Shown here in pieces: positions 41,560 to 50,716 of a DNA stretch of 64,000 nt. The notes below the pieces were generated by a model. That model was not told where the DNA came from. It ran no database searches and was given only the letters and a program-made list of their open reading frames with translations. The stretch lies in assembly GCA_964650315.1 (NCBI GenBank), contig CAZYQE010000003.1:1-64000 (forward strand), written 5' to 3'. This DNA comes from CAJMSU01 sp964650315 (GTDB lineage: Bacteria; Bacillota_I; Bacilli_A; RF39; UBA660). Position numbers and translations under genes: made by a program. Every line of letters begins with the position of its first letter. Position 1 is the first letter of the stretch.

Positions 41560-42717
41560 TTAATAATTACCACTAATTAACTCTTTCAAACTATTAGTAA
41601 ACAAACCTAAATAATTAATATTGCCAATATCTTCAGTAACTATTAAATTAGATCTAGCTTTCTCTTTATTTTTCTCATTAATAATAACTTCTCCTATTAC
41701 ACTATTTTTCTTAATAGGTAATTTAATGTTCTTAATATTAACTTTATATTTATAATTATGTTTATTACTATTATTATCTTCTACTACACCTAAATCATTA
41801 TCTAAAACTACCTTAACATTATCTTTATCAGCTTTATCTAAAGATATTTTTCTAATAACAGTTCCCTTCTCTTTAACTTTATTAAACTTATAATTATTAA
41901 AACCATAATCTAACAACCCCATTGTCTCGTTATTTCTTTTTTTACTATCATCTTCTCCTAATACTATAGCAATTAATCTCATACCATTTCTCATAGCAGT
42001 AGCCGCCAAACAATACTTTGCATTATCAGTATGCCCTGTTTTTAAACCATCTGCTCCTTCATAATATCTAACTAATTTATTAGTATTAACTAACCAAAAC
42101 TTATTAGAAGTATCTTCTCTTAAATAATCTTCATATACAGAAGAAAACTTAAGTATCTCTGGATGATTAATAACTAACTCTCTAGCAATCATCGCCATAT
42201 CATAAGCAGTAGAAAAATGACCATTTTCATCTAAACCAGTACAATTTTTAAATTCAGTATTTTTTAAACCTAACTCTTTAACCTTCTTATTCATAAGATC
42301 AACAAACTTAGATTCACTACCACTAATAACTTCTGCCATCGCCACAGTCGCATCATTACCACTTGCCATAGATATACCCTTCATTAAATCTTTAACTGTA
42401 ACCTTTTCTCCTTCACTAAGATATATCTGACTACCACCCATACTAGAAGCATTCTTGCTAATAGTAACCTTATCAGTCCATTTAATATTACCCTTCTCAA
42501 TATTCTCTAAAATAATAATCTGCGCAACCATCTTAGTCATAGACGCAACAGAAACTTTCTTATCCTTTTCTTTTTCAAATAGAATCTTCCCACTACTAGC
42601 TTCCATCAATACCCCACTAACAGAACCAGGAATCAACTCTTCCTTATTATCTAAAGCCCTAACATAAAAAGGACATATTAATTGTATTAAAATCAAGAAT
42701 ATAAATAACTTCTTCAT
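41560..42717 (-). CDS. D-alanyl-D-alanine carboxypeptidase (DacF/DacA type, PBP5 family)
   Basis: A secreted enzyme that trims the last D-Ala from the wall peptide. A signal peptide (residues 1-21) precedes the penicillin-binding motifs: ASMTKMVAQ (SxxK, near 64), SMASGNDATVA (SxN) and LKTGHTDNA (KTG). The C-terminal domain of strands (about 270-385) is as in PBP5. Size (385 aa) is like DacF, a sporulation paralogue in Bacillus, and the nearby spoVS would fit, but no motif separates DacF from DacA. It is divergent from the VanY-like gene. Confidence 0.93.
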   Translation of the reverse strand: MKKLFIFLILIQLICPFYVRALDNKEELIPGSVSGVLMEASSGKILFEKEKDKKVSVASMTKMVAQIIILENIEKGNIKWTDKVTISKNASSMGGSQIYLSEGEKVTVKDLMKGISMASGNDATVAMAEVISGSESKFVDLMNKKVKELGLKNTEFKNCTGLDENGHFSTAYDMAMIARELVINHPEILKFSSVYEDYLREDTSNKFWLVNTNKLVRYYEGADGLKTGHTDNAKYCLAATAMRNGMRLIAIVLGEDDSKKRNNETMGLLDYGFNNYKFNKVKEKGTVIRKISLDKADKDNVKVVLDNDLGVVEDNNSNKHNYKYKVNIKNIKLPIKKNSVIGEVIINEKNKEKARSNLIVTEDIGNINYLGLFTNSLKELISGNY

Positions 42718-42806
42718 TTACATACCTCCACTATTAAATATGATTAAATAATATTTTTTATACATAAAAAAGAAATTTAATGATATTATTAGTAGTAGGT
42801 GATACT

Positions 42807-43643
42807 ATGAAGAAGAAAAAACTAAAAAAAAGAAATCTATTAATACTTATATTAATAATATTTCTAATAATATTTTTTATTATAAATAATAAACCAAGTA
42901 ATAAAGATAAAAAACTAAAAGAATTAAGCAACATAGATCAAAAAATAGATTATTTTAATTATAAAAATATAAATAGATATATAAAATATAAAAAGAAACA
43001 TAAAAATCTATCAAATAAACAAATAGTAATGGATGTTAATATAGGAATAGATAAAAAATACTATACTAATACTAAAAAAAGTAAATATCTAAATACTAAT
43101 AAAGTACTAGTAAATAAATATAATTATTTAACTAGTGATTATATACCAAACAATTTAGAAAACATAGATATTAAATATTCAAGAAGTGGAATGAAATTAG
43201 TTAAAGAAGCTAAAGTCGCTTTTGAAAAGATGGCAAAAGATGCTAAAAAAGATGGTTATAGTATAATAGCCATGTCTAGTTATAGAAGTTATAAATACCA
43301 AGTAAATTTATATAATAGATATAAGAAAAAGGATGGTAAAAAAGCTGCTGATACATATTCAGCTAGACCAGGATATTCAGAACACCAGACAGGTCTTGCT
43401 ACTGATATATATAATGGAAAAGTAGATTTTAATAACTTCGAAAAAACAAAAGAATTTAAATGGATGCAAAAAAATGCTCATAAATATGGATTTATATTAA
43501 GATTTCCAAAAGATAAAGTAAAACAAACAGGATACCAATATGAATCATGGCATTATAGATATGTAGGTAAAAAAGTTGCTAAATACATAAAGGAAAACAA
43601 ATTATGTTTTGAAGAATATTACATAAAAAAAATCGAGAACTAA
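42807..43643 (+). CDS. VanY-family D-Ala-D-Ala carboxypeptidase
   Basis: A zinc carboxypeptidase of the VanY/DacC type anchored by a signal helix (about 13-32). The active-site sequence is clear: SSYRSYKYQVNLYNRY, TYSARPGYSEHQTGLATDIY (SxHxxGxAxD zinc site with His and Asp), WMQKNAHKYGFILRFPKDK and YESWHYRYVG (Glu and third zinc His). It removes terminal D-Ala, like the Dac enzyme next door. I choose the ATG at 42807 because AGGTGAT lies five bases upstream; an earlier ATG at 42780 has none. The divergent Dac/VanY pair suggests shared control of wall trimming. Confidence 0.92.
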   Translation: MKKKKLKKRNLLILILIIFLIIFFIINNKPSNKDKKLKELSNIDQKIDYFNYKNINRYIKYKKKHKNLSNKQIVMDVNIGIDKKYYTNTKKSKYLNTNKVLVNKYNYLTSDYIPNNLENIDIKYSRSGMKLVKEAKVAFEKMAKDAKKDGYSIIAMSSYRSYKYQVNLYNRYKKKDGKKAADTYSARPGYSEHQTGLATDIYNGKVDFNNFEKTKEFKWMQKNAHKYGFILRFPKDKVKQTGYQYESWHYRYVGKKVAKYIKENKLCFEEYYIKKIEN

Positions 43644-43655
43644 TGCTTCTCGATT
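43631..43655. terminator. Bidirectional terminator
   Basis: AATCGAGAA (43631-43639) pairs with TTCTCGATT (43647-43655), at the overlapping ends of the convergent VanY-like and membrane-protein genes. Confidence 0.75.
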
Positions 43656-44230
43656 TTCTTATCATATTTTTTCTTAAAAACACCATATAGTTTATAAAAT
43701 AAAGTGAATACTATCCATCCAAATAATATAAAATTACTTACTTGAACAATAGATAAAACCATATTATTTTTATATAATAACTCTAATACTCTAACATCTA
43801 ACTTATTATACGCAACCACTACTACAAATGCAGTAAATAAGAAAAACATAATACAAAAAGTAACATAATTAAATATTCTTTTAAACTTAGTTATTTTCTT
43901 ACTATACATAGAATAAATTAATATTCCTCCACATATTAACATTATAAAGAAATATGCCACTGTAGAAGGAAAATAAATATATTTCATAATTCCTTTTATA
44001 AAAGAATCAAATGAATACCCTACGTATGCAGGAGCTGCTATTAAAATTGAAAATAAGAATGCTATATATACTACTAATACAATATAATTAACATATTTAC
44101 TCTTTCTTTTTATATTAAAGAATAATAGTAAAAATAAAAGAAGTGCTAATATGAATAAATTAACAGATATGAAAGAAGAGAACATGTATTTAAATACAGT
44201 TGCAATCTTATCCATAACAGATAAATTCAT
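43640..44230 (-). CDS. Polytopic membrane protein at the sortase locus, unknown
   Basis: About five hydrophobic helices (near 15-37, 45-65, 75-100, 118-140, 152-175) leave little outside the membrane. The N-terminal SVMDKIATVFKYMFSSFISV could be an amphipathic start. No family is recognised. It starts 15 bases after the sortase gene, so it is likely the last member of the adhesin-sortase operon and could help with export or anchoring, but this is only context. Confidence 0.6.
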   Translation of the reverse strand: MNLSVMDKIATVFKYMFSSFISVNLFILALLLFLLLFFNIKRKSKYVNYIVLVVYIAFLFSILIAAPAYVGYSFDSFIKGIMKYIYFPSTVAYFFIMLICGGILIYSMYSKKITKFKRIFNYVTFCIMFFLFTAFVVVVAYNKLDVRVLELLYKNNMVLSIVQVSNFILFGWIVFTLFYKLYGVFKKKYDKKIEKH

Positions 44231-44245
44231 ATTACCACCTCCACA

Positions 44246-44908
44246 CTAACCAACTAGTTCAAAAATATATACAGTTTGTTTAGTACTATCATCTTTAGTA
44301 CAAGTAATAAGTGTTAAAGTAGTTTTATCAAAGTTTCTATTTATTTTTACTTTACCATTCTTAGGTACATTATATACATTAACTAAACTATATTTATAAT
44401 CTCTACCATTATAAGTAACAAAAGCATTGTCACCATGTTTTAATGTATATAAATATGCAAAGTATGAAATATATGCAGTACCTGAATGAGCCATCAATAT
44501 TAAATTACCTCCGGCTACATCTGGCATAGTAGAACCTAAAACTAATGTAACATTATACTCTATATTATTATATTTTGAATCTAGATTACAGAATCCCCTT
44601 CTTAAACCTATTTTAGGAATAGATAACACTCCTAAATACTTACCATAATCAATATTTTGTTGATTATACACTGTACCATCTGATACATTATTAGCTTTTG
44701 GAGCTTCAACATTTTTATCACTATTACCATAATTATACATAGAAAGTAACATATCATTAAATAATTCTTCCCTAAGTTTAGCCAAATGATTAAATGATAA
44801 AACTACAACTCCCATAAATACAAGTAAAGAGCCAAATATTAATAAATGACTCTTTTTAATTTCCTTTTGTTTAATCTTGTTCAGAAACTTTAGATTTAGC
44901 ATTCGCAT
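44246..44908 (-). CDS. Sortase (catalytic arginine not seen)
   Basis: A sortase with an N-terminal anchor helix (about 20-40) and a catalytic domain from about 90. His is in ILMAHSG (residue 141) and Cys in LTLITCTKDD (203). After the Cys, the expected Arg is missing: STKQTVYIFELVG has Lys-Gln. The partner substrate is the gene upstream, ending in VPDTG, whose last codons overlap this gene by 38 bases. The start at ATG 44908 has no good ribosome site, so translation probably depends on the upstream gene. Class (A, B, C or D) cannot be named with confidence. Confidence 0.8.
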   Translation of the reverse strand: MRMLNLKFLNKIKQKEIKKSHLLIFGSLLVFMGVVVLSFNHLAKLREELFNDMLLSMYNYGNSDKNVEAPKANNVSDGTVYNQQNIDYGKYLGVLSIPKIGLRRGFCNLDSKYNNIEYNVTLVLGSTMPDVAGGNLILMAHSGTAYISYFAYLYTLKHGDNAFVTYNGRDYKYSLVNVYNVPKNGKVKINRNFDKTTLTLITCTKDDSTKQTVYIFELVG

Positions 44909-46097
44909 AAATTATACCAAGTCCACATAACAATATTACAAGTCCAATAAAGTATACAGATTGAGCAGTATTCATACCTGTATCAGGTACACTAGGTTGA
45001 TAATCTAATTCAAGTCCAGTATTAACTGTTTCTTTTTCTAATACTGTTACATTTTGGTAATCAGTTCCACTTGGTGGAGTAAATACATAAGCTGTTGGAA
45101 CTGGTCCTGTAACAGAAAGAGTAACTTTCTTAGTTTTTTCTGTAACACTAGCTATTGGAACTAGCATATAGAATTTACTAGCAGTAATCTTTGAAAGATC
45201 AGTAATTTCTTTTCCACTTTCTGTATATAGTTTTGTACCTGAAGGGAATTCAGATTTAATTGAATAAGTTTCCCCTGCTTGTAATCCTGAAACTGTAATC
45301 ATAGGTGATTTATAATATTTATTATCACCAGTTACAGTAATTTCATCACTACTCTTAGTAATAGTTAATGTATTCGATTTAGCTTTTTCAGCTTGTGTTA
45401 CTAATGGTGCAACATATTTATTGTATAGTTCCGCAACGGCAGGATCATCCTCTCTAACACCAGCACCTTCAGTATTTAAAGCAGAAATTTGTGTATCCTG
45501 TTTTATTTTAGGTAGCAATTCATCATGTTTACCGTCCCATGTATTTTTATCAAATCCTGTTTTACCCTTTTGTGCCATATTATAAGAATATAGCCAAACT
45601 GCAGTCTGTGTTACCCAAGTATCAGTATACTTAGGAAGACCATGAGTACCAGATTTAGATAAAATATAAACTATACCTGAATCTACTGGGGTATTAGTTC
45701 TAGTAAAAGTTGTTCCTCCATTTGGTATAGCACCATCTTTTTGCAAACAGAAAACTTGTATATTATAAGGAGATGATGGGTTATCACCATTTCTTGCCAT
45801 TTGATATGGAGCATTATAATTTGCAACACCCGCTTCACTAGGACCACTTATATTACCCTGAAGTCTTCTAAAGCTTGCAGTTGAACTAGTTTGATCTGTC
45901 ACAATAGTATTTCCCACAGTGTCTTTATCATACATAATTGCATATGAATCTTTACCACTAAATTGTATTGCGATAAAAGATACAAAAGCTACCATTATCA
46001 TTAATGCAGATAAATGATGTGGAACTTGTGATCCCATTACTTGTCTAAATTTTGATTTTTGTTTTTCGTTATTATCTTCCATATAGATTTTTTCCAT
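44871..46097 (-). CDS. Thioester-domain surface adhesin with VPDTG sorting signal
   Basis: An N-terminal signal/anchor helix (about 28-46) is followed by a thioester domain: Cys117 in VFCLQKDG and Gln164 in WVTQTAVWLYSY, the TQ.A[IV]W motif. Cys and Gln side chains form an internal thioester that binds host amines covalently in streptococcal and other Gram-positive adhesins. A beta-rich middle (about 235-360) resembles a stalk domain. The end is VPDTG (370-374), a helix and a short charged tail, a sortase sorting signal in place of LPXTG. It is followed by the sortase gene in an overlapping frame. Confidence 0.85.
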   Translation of the reverse strand: MEKIYMEDNNEKQKSKFRQVMGSQVPHHLSALMIMVAFVSFIAIQFSGKDSYAIMYDKDTVGNTIVTDQTSSTASFRRLQGNISGPSEAGVANYNAPYQMARNGDNPSSPYNIQVFCLQKDGAIPNGGTTFTRTNTPVDSGIVYILSKSGTHGLPKYTDTWVTQTAVWLYSYNMAQKGKTGFDKNTWDGKHDELLPKIKQDTQISALNTEGAGVREDDPAVAELYNKYVAPLVTQAEKAKSNTLTITKSSDEITVTGDNKYYKSPMITVSGLQAGETYSIKSEFPSGTKLYTESGKEITDLSKITASKFYMLVPIASVTEKTKKVTLSVTGPVPTAYVFTPPSGTDYQNVTVLEKETVNTGLELDYQPSVPDTGMNTAQSVYFIGLVILLCGLGIIYANAKSKVSEQD

Positions 46098-46178
46098 AAA
46101 TTCACCCTACCTTCATATATAATTATTATAACATATTTTTAAATAAATCAAACATTTTTTTACATATTTAATAAATTT

Positions 46179-47153
46179 CTAAAACTTTATATCAAAACTA
46201 TTATCTATAGCTGTTTCTCCTCTACCACCATAAATAAGATCTTTATAATTATCTAAGCTAAAAATATAAGCTATATATTTATCAAAAATACCAGTTATTT
46301 TAATAGTAACAGTCTTATTTTTATTATTATCATTCTTAGGAATTCTTACATAGAAAGAATCAGTAACATCTAACGGAGTATTTTCATCTATTTCCCTTCC
46401 TTCAGAATCAACAATCTTTAAACCATTAATATTTGAAGTATTAGATACTAAATATTTTTTAAAACTATCTGATTTATTAGTAATAACTTTAATCTCAGAA
46501 CTTTGATAATACTTATTATCTTTAGTTGAATATACTTTATCTTCATTAAATATCTTAATATTATAATCTTCTTTATTTACTTTTAATGCATTATTTACTA
46601 AGTCTTTTATATAAGTATTATATATAGTATTCTTTGTTTCTAATACTTTATCTTCACTATAAAGTCTCTTACAATTTTTAATATTATATATAGAATTATT
46701 ATCTAGATTATATTTACCAATTTTATTTAAATATAGCCATATAGAAGTTTGAGTAATCCATGTTCCAAAATCACTATCTATAGATTCTCCGTTGTTATCC
46801 TTTAATTCTTTATTAGGATAACTATTAGCTAAAATATATATTAATCCTTTATCTTTTATTTCTTCTTTTATAATATACTCATTACCATAATCTTCAGTCA
46901 TATTATAACTAAATACTTGATTATTATTACTATAAATTTTACTAACTTCAACACCTTTATAAGTATTATTTATATCTTCAGAGTGTATTCCACTATTAAC
47001 ACTATCAATACTTAAAGTATCAGGTATTTCTATTTTATCCTCTATTGCATAAGAAGATGTTTTCTTATTAGTAAAATTATATATAACAAAAACTCCTACT
47101 ATAAAGAAAACTAAAATAAATATAGGTATTTTATACTTACTAATCTTTTTCAT
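46179..47153 (-). CDS. Thioester-domain paralogue without the cysteine and without sorting signal
   Basis: Homologous to the adhesin that follows it: WITQTSIWLYLNKIG matches WVTQTAVWLYSYN, and NKYYQSSEIKVIT matches NKYYKSPMITVSG. But the Cys position reads VFSYNMTED (Ser82 for Cys117), so no thioester can form, although Gln135 remains. There is no C-terminal LPXTG-type motif or helix, so it is held by its N-terminal helix (about 9-27) instead. It precedes the adhesin by 81 bases in the same direction. It may be a chaperone-like partner, a decoy or a decaying copy. Confidence 0.75.
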   Translation of the reverse strand: MKKISKYKIPIFILVFFIVGVFVIYNFTNKKTSSYAIEDKIEIPDTLSIDSVNSGIHSEDINNTYKGVEVSKIYSNNNQVFSYNMTEDYGNEYIIKEEIKDKGLIYILANSYPNKELKDNNGESIDSDFGTWITQTSIWLYLNKIGKYNLDNNSIYNIKNCKRLYSEDKVLETKNTIYNTYIKDLVNNALKVNKEDYNIKIFNEDKVYSTKDNKYYQSSEIKVITNKSDSFKKYLVSNTSNINGLKIVDSEGREIDENTPLDVTDSFYVRIPKNDNNKNKTVTIKITGIFDKYIAYIFSLDNYKDLIYGGRGETAIDNSFDIKF

Positions 47154-47184
47154 AAACCCTCCACATATTTATTTTATCATATAT

Positions 47185-48417
47185 TTACTTGATTGAAAAT
47201 GCATCTAAAATTGCTTTTTTATCAAAATCATTAGCATTACTATAATAAACAGTACATAGAACACTACCTGTTCCTACAATAGATCCCACTTGTTTATTAA
47301 GTTTAATTCCAACTGTAGGATCAATCTTATCATCTTTAGCTACTCTACCAGCACCTAATCCTACTGATATTTCTCCTAATTTAAAGGCATCTATTTTTTC
47401 TAAAACTCCTTTTTTATTAGATCTAATTTGTTTAGTTTTCTTACTAATTTTTATTTTAGAAAGATCTCCTCCTTGAGCTTTTACTAATTCTTCAAACTTT
47501 CTATAAGCAGAACCATCTCTTAATACTTCTCTAGCCATATCAGCTCCATCCCACTTAGATACACCTTTAGCCATACTTATAAGTTCACTAGCTAAATTTA
47601 CACATAAAGAATAAAAATTACCTTTATTTATCTTACCTTTTAATAAATCAACTGCCTCTTGTACTTCTAAACTATTACCAATATTAGTTCCTAAAGGATT
47701 GTCCATTTCACTAATAACAGTTTGTACTTCTCTATTATAAAATTCTCCTATTTTTTTCATTAATTCACTAAGTTTATGTGCTTCTTTTCTTGTATGTAAT
47801 AAAGCCCCTTTACCTACTTTAATATCCATAACTATTTTATTAGCCCCACTTGCTATTTTCTTACTCATAGTACTAACTGCAATTAAAGGTACAGATGAAA
47901 CTGTTCCAGTAACATCTCTTAATGCATAAATCTTTTTATCCATAGGAGCTAAAGTTGCAGTTTGCCCTGTTAATACTATGCCAATATCTTTAGCTTGTTT
48001 AATTATTTCTTCATCTGTTAAAGATGTATTATATCCTGGAATACTTTCTAATTTATCAATTGTTCCTCCTGTAAAACCAAGTCCCCTACCACTCATCTTT
48101 ATAATAGGTATATCTAAAGCTGCTACTATAGGTGCAACTACTAACGTTGTCTTATCTCCTACACCACCAGTAGAATGTTTATCAACTTTATTACCAGGTA
48201 TAAAACTTAAATCTAAGATATCCCCACTATCAATAAATATCTTAGTTAAAGCATATATTTCTTCATCTTCCATACCATTTATACAAATAGCCATTAATAA
48301 ACTAGCCATTTGATAATCTGTAATTTTTCCTTCTAAGTAACCATTAAAGAAAAACTTTAATTCTTTATAACTTAACTCTTTACCTAATCTTTTCTTATCA
48401 ATAATATCTACTATCAT
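47185..48417 (-). CDS. pdp: Pyrimidine-nucleoside phosphorylase
   Basis: It splits uridine and thymidine with phosphate for nucleoside salvage. Seen motifs are FFNGYLEGKITDYQMASLLM, VDKHSTGGVGDKTTLVVAPI (phosphate loop), MSGRGLGFTGGTIDKLESI and ATLAPMDKKIYALRDVTGT. Length 410 aa is slightly shorter than the Bacillus enzyme but all parts are present. It overlaps the upstream GNAT gene by four bases (ATGA). The nucleoside could come from dead cells in the gut. Confidence 0.95.
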   Translation of the reverse strand: MIVDIIDKKRLGKELSYKELKFFFNGYLEGKITDYQMASLLMAICINGMEDEEIYALTKIFIDSGDILDLSFIPGNKVDKHSTGGVGDKTTLVVAPIVAALDIPIIKMSGRGLGFTGGTIDKLESIPGYNTSLTDEEIIKQAKDIGIVLTGQTATLAPMDKKIYALRDVTGTVSSVPLIAVSTMSKKIASGANKIVMDIKVGKGALLHTRKEAHKLSELMKKIGEFYNREVQTVISEMDNPLGTNIGNSLEVQEAVDLLKGKINKGNFYSLCVNLASELISMAKGVSKWDGADMAREVLRDGSAYRKFEELVKAQGGDLSKIKISKKTKQIRSNKKGVLEKIDAFKLGEISVGLGAGRVAKDDKIDPTVGIKLNKQVGSIVGTGSVLCTVYYSNANDFDKKAILDAFSIK

Positions 48418-48818
48418 AATATCTCCTTTCTAAAGACATTAGTCTCTCTAATAACAAATCCCATATCTTTATATAAATACTGAGCTTCTACTCTCTTATC
48501 ATTAGAAGTAAGCTCTATATATGAAATATTATTATTCTTACATATTTTAAATACATACTCTAACATATGAGAAGCAATTTTTTTATTTCTATATTCTTCT
48601 TTTACACATACATAATTTAAAAAAGCATAATAAATATTTTTAACACTATCATATAATTTATTAATAGTTAAATAACCAATTACTTGATTATTACATACCG
48701 CAACTATTTCTATATTATTAGTATTATCTTCTTCTTTTTCTAAATCAAATACTTCTTTAAGTAATATATTTAAAGAATCTCTATCACTAGTTTTATATGT
48801 CCTAATATTTATCTCCAT
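48414..48818 (-). CDS. GNAT-family N-acetyltransferase
   Basis: A small 134-residue acetyltransferase. The acetyl-CoA loop YVCVKEEYRNKKIASHMLEY (R.x.G/A-type Q/R-x-x-G/A) is at about 75-95, with strand ISYIELTSNDKRVEAQYLYKDMGF at the end. The substrate is unknown. The start at 48818 follows GGGGTG by five bases; an upstream in-frame ATG at 48839 has no site. It is coupled to pdp, which suggests transcription together rather than shared function. Confidence 0.85.
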   Translation of the reverse strand: MEINIRTYKTSDRDSLNILLKEVFDLEKEEDNTNNIEIVAVCNNQVIGYLTINKLYDSVKNIYYAFLNYVCVKEEYRNKKIASHMLEYVFKICKNNNISYIELTSNDKRVEAQYLYKDMGFVIRETNVFRKEIL

Positions 48819-48876
48819 ACTAGCACCCCTATCATACATAGATTATAACATGTTTATACAAAAAAATACATAAAAA

Positions 48877-48897
48877 AAGCAGACTATTTATCTGCTT
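48877..48897 (-). terminator. Intrinsic terminator after ssb
   Basis: AAGCAGA (48877-48883) pairs with TCTGCTT (48891-48897) around seven bases, overlapping the ssb stop; T-rich on the minus-strand exit. Confidence 0.65.
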
Positions 48898-49228
48898 CTT
48901 TTTCGTCGTTAGGTTTGCTAGAAAGGAAAGTTATTTTTTCACCCACAACCTCCATAATAGTTTCATTCTTTTTATCCTTTTCTACAGTTCTTGATTGAAG
49001 TCGTCCCTTTAATCCGACAACATCCCCTTTTTTACAATACTCTTTTGTATTCTCTGCAACACTATCCCAAATAATACACTTTATAAAATCAGTATCATAT
49101 CCCCCTTCCATATTTTTAAAACTTCTTGGAATAGCAAGTGTTAGTGTTGCAACCTTCTTACCAGAATCACTTTTATTTATTTGTATTTCATGTGCAAGTC
49201 TACCAACCAAAACCACCTGATTTAACAT
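48884..49228 (-). CDS. ssb: Single-stranded DNA-binding protein (short form)
   Basis: The OB fold is clear: MLNQVVLVGRLAHEIQI, TLTLAIPRSFKN, TDFIKCIIWDSVAENTKEY and GDVVGLKGRLQSR. At 114 residues it lacks the usual flexible tail with acidic tip (DDDIPF-type), ending instead in Lys and Glu. The tip recruits PriA, RecQ and others in bacteria, so this copy may be a secondary SSB, such as for competence or a mobile element. It is not in the rpsF-ssb-rpsR context. GGAGGTG precedes ATG. Confidence 0.9.
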   Translation of the reverse strand: MLNQVVLVGRLAHEIQINKSDSGKKVATLTLAIPRSFKNMEGGYDTDFIKCIIWDSVAENTKEYCKKGDVVGLKGRLQSRTVEKDKKNETIMEVVGEKITFLSSKPNDEKEADK

Positions 49229-49320
49229 ATATCACCTCCTTTCAAGTGATATATTATCTAGTTGTTTTTGATAAAGCAAACTACAGAAATTAAGAATTTA
49301 AATAATATTTTTATACAAAA

Positions 49321-49349
49321 AAAGAAATTCTCTATATGAAAATTTCTTT
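49321..49349 (-). terminator. Intrinsic terminator of the suf operon
   Basis: AAAGAAATT (49321-49329) pairs with AATTTCTTT (49341-49349), 35 bases after the sufB stop, followed by TTTTTTG on the minus strand. Confidence 0.65.
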
Positions 49350-49383
49350 TTAGAATACTTAATATATTAAATATACAAATTAC

Positions 49384-50697
49384 CTATAAATTACTTTTTA
49401 TTAATTGATTTAATTCTACTGCATATTCCATAGGTAATTCTTCTCTAAATTTTTCTAAGAAACCTAATACTATAAGTTCAGTAGCTCTTTCCCTAGATAT
49501 ACCTCTACTCATCATATAGAATAAGTTATCTTCACTTATTTTAGAGACTGTTGCTTCATGCTCTATATTACTACTTAGATTAAAACATGAATTTGTTGGG
49601 ATAGTATCACTCTTAGATTTTTCATCTAGTATTAGAGTATCACATTGGACTATAGCTTCACTATTACTAGATTTCTCTTTTATCTTAACATCTCCTCTAT
49701 AAGTAGCATTTCCTCCATCACTAGCAATACTTTTAGATATTATATTACTCTTAGTATTCTTACCTAAATGAATCATTCTAGCTCCACTATCTTGTTGTTG
49801 TTCTTTTGTAGCAACTGATATAGTAATACAGGTACCACTAGAGTTGTCTCCTTTTAATACACAACATGGATACTTCATAGTAACTTTACTACCAATATTA
49901 CCATCTATCCATTCCATCTTTCCACCTTCATCAACAAGTGCTCTTTTAGTAACTAAATTATATACATTAGTAGCCCAATTTTGAATAGTAGAATATCTAC
50001 ATTTACTATTTTTACCTACATATATTTCTACTACTGCTGCATGTAGAGCAGATTCACTATAGCTAGGTGCAGTACAACCTTCTACATAGTGAAGATCTGA
50101 ATTATCATCTACTATTATTAAAGTTCTTTCAAATTGTCCCATATTACGAGAATTAATTCTAAAATAACTTTGTAATGGTCTATCTAATTTAGTATTAGGT
50201 GGTATATAAATAAAACTACCTCCACTAAATACTGCACTATTTAAAGCAGAAAACTTATTTTCATTATTATTTACTATTTTTCCAAAATATTTTTTGACTA
50301 AGTCAGGATACTCTTTCATAGCAACTTCAATAGATGTAAATATTACTTTTTTCTTTTCTAATTCTTCTATCATTTTATGGTATATTACTTCACTTTCATA
50401 TTGAACTCCCATACCTGATAGATGTCTTTCACTTTCTATTACCCCTAAATCATCTAATTCATCTACAACTGGTTTTAAAACATTATTCCAATCACTTTCA
50501 ATTTTTAAATCTTGTTTATCTTTCTTATAATATATTATTTTATTAAAATCTAGATCAATCTTTGGACCAAATTTGGGCATATCTAAATTAATAAAATTCT
50601 CATAACTTTTTAATCTAAAGTCCCTAACCCATTTATCTTCATTCTTCTCTTTAGATATAAGTTTAATTTTATCTTTATTTATACCTACTATTTCCAT
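49384..50697 (-). CDS. sufB: Fe-S cluster assembly scaffold SufB
   Basis: Scaffold on which the SufBCD complex builds Fe-S clusters. It shows FIYIPPNTKLDRPLQSYFRI, the beta-helix core (CRYSTIQNWATNVYNLVTKR; GARMIHLGKNTKSNIISKS) and the C-terminal HEATVSKISEDNLFYMMSRG. Length 437 aa is a little below the usual 465, with the loss in the N-terminal part. It is the last gene of sufC-sufD-sufS-sufU-sufB and is 19 bases after sufU. Confidence 0.96.
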   Translation of the reverse strand: MEIVGINKDKIKLISKEKNEDKWVRDFRLKSYENFINLDMPKFGPKIDLDFNKIIYYKKDKQDLKIESDWNNVLKPVVDELDDLGVIESERHLSGMGVQYESEVIYHKMIEELEKKKVIFTSIEVAMKEYPDLVKKYFGKIVNNNENKFSALNSAVFSGGSFIYIPPNTKLDRPLQSYFRINSRNMGQFERTLIIVDDNSDLHYVEGCTAPSYSESALHAAVVEIYVGKNSKCRYSTIQNWATNVYNLVTKRALVDEGGKMEWIDGNIGSKVTMKYPCCVLKGDNSSGTCITISVATKEQQQDSGARMIHLGKNTKSNIISKSIASDGGNATYRGDVKIKEKSSNSEAIVQCDTLILDEKSKSDTIPTNSCFNLSSNIEHEATVSKISEDNLFYMMSRGISRERATELIVLGFLEKFREELPMEYAVELNQLIKSNL

Positions 50698-50716
50698 AAT
50701 ATCACCACGATTCTAA

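Noticed and set aside
47978..48313. 111-aa open frame on the plus strand inside pdp
   Set aside because: Antisense to conserved phosphorylase motifs; no ribosome site.
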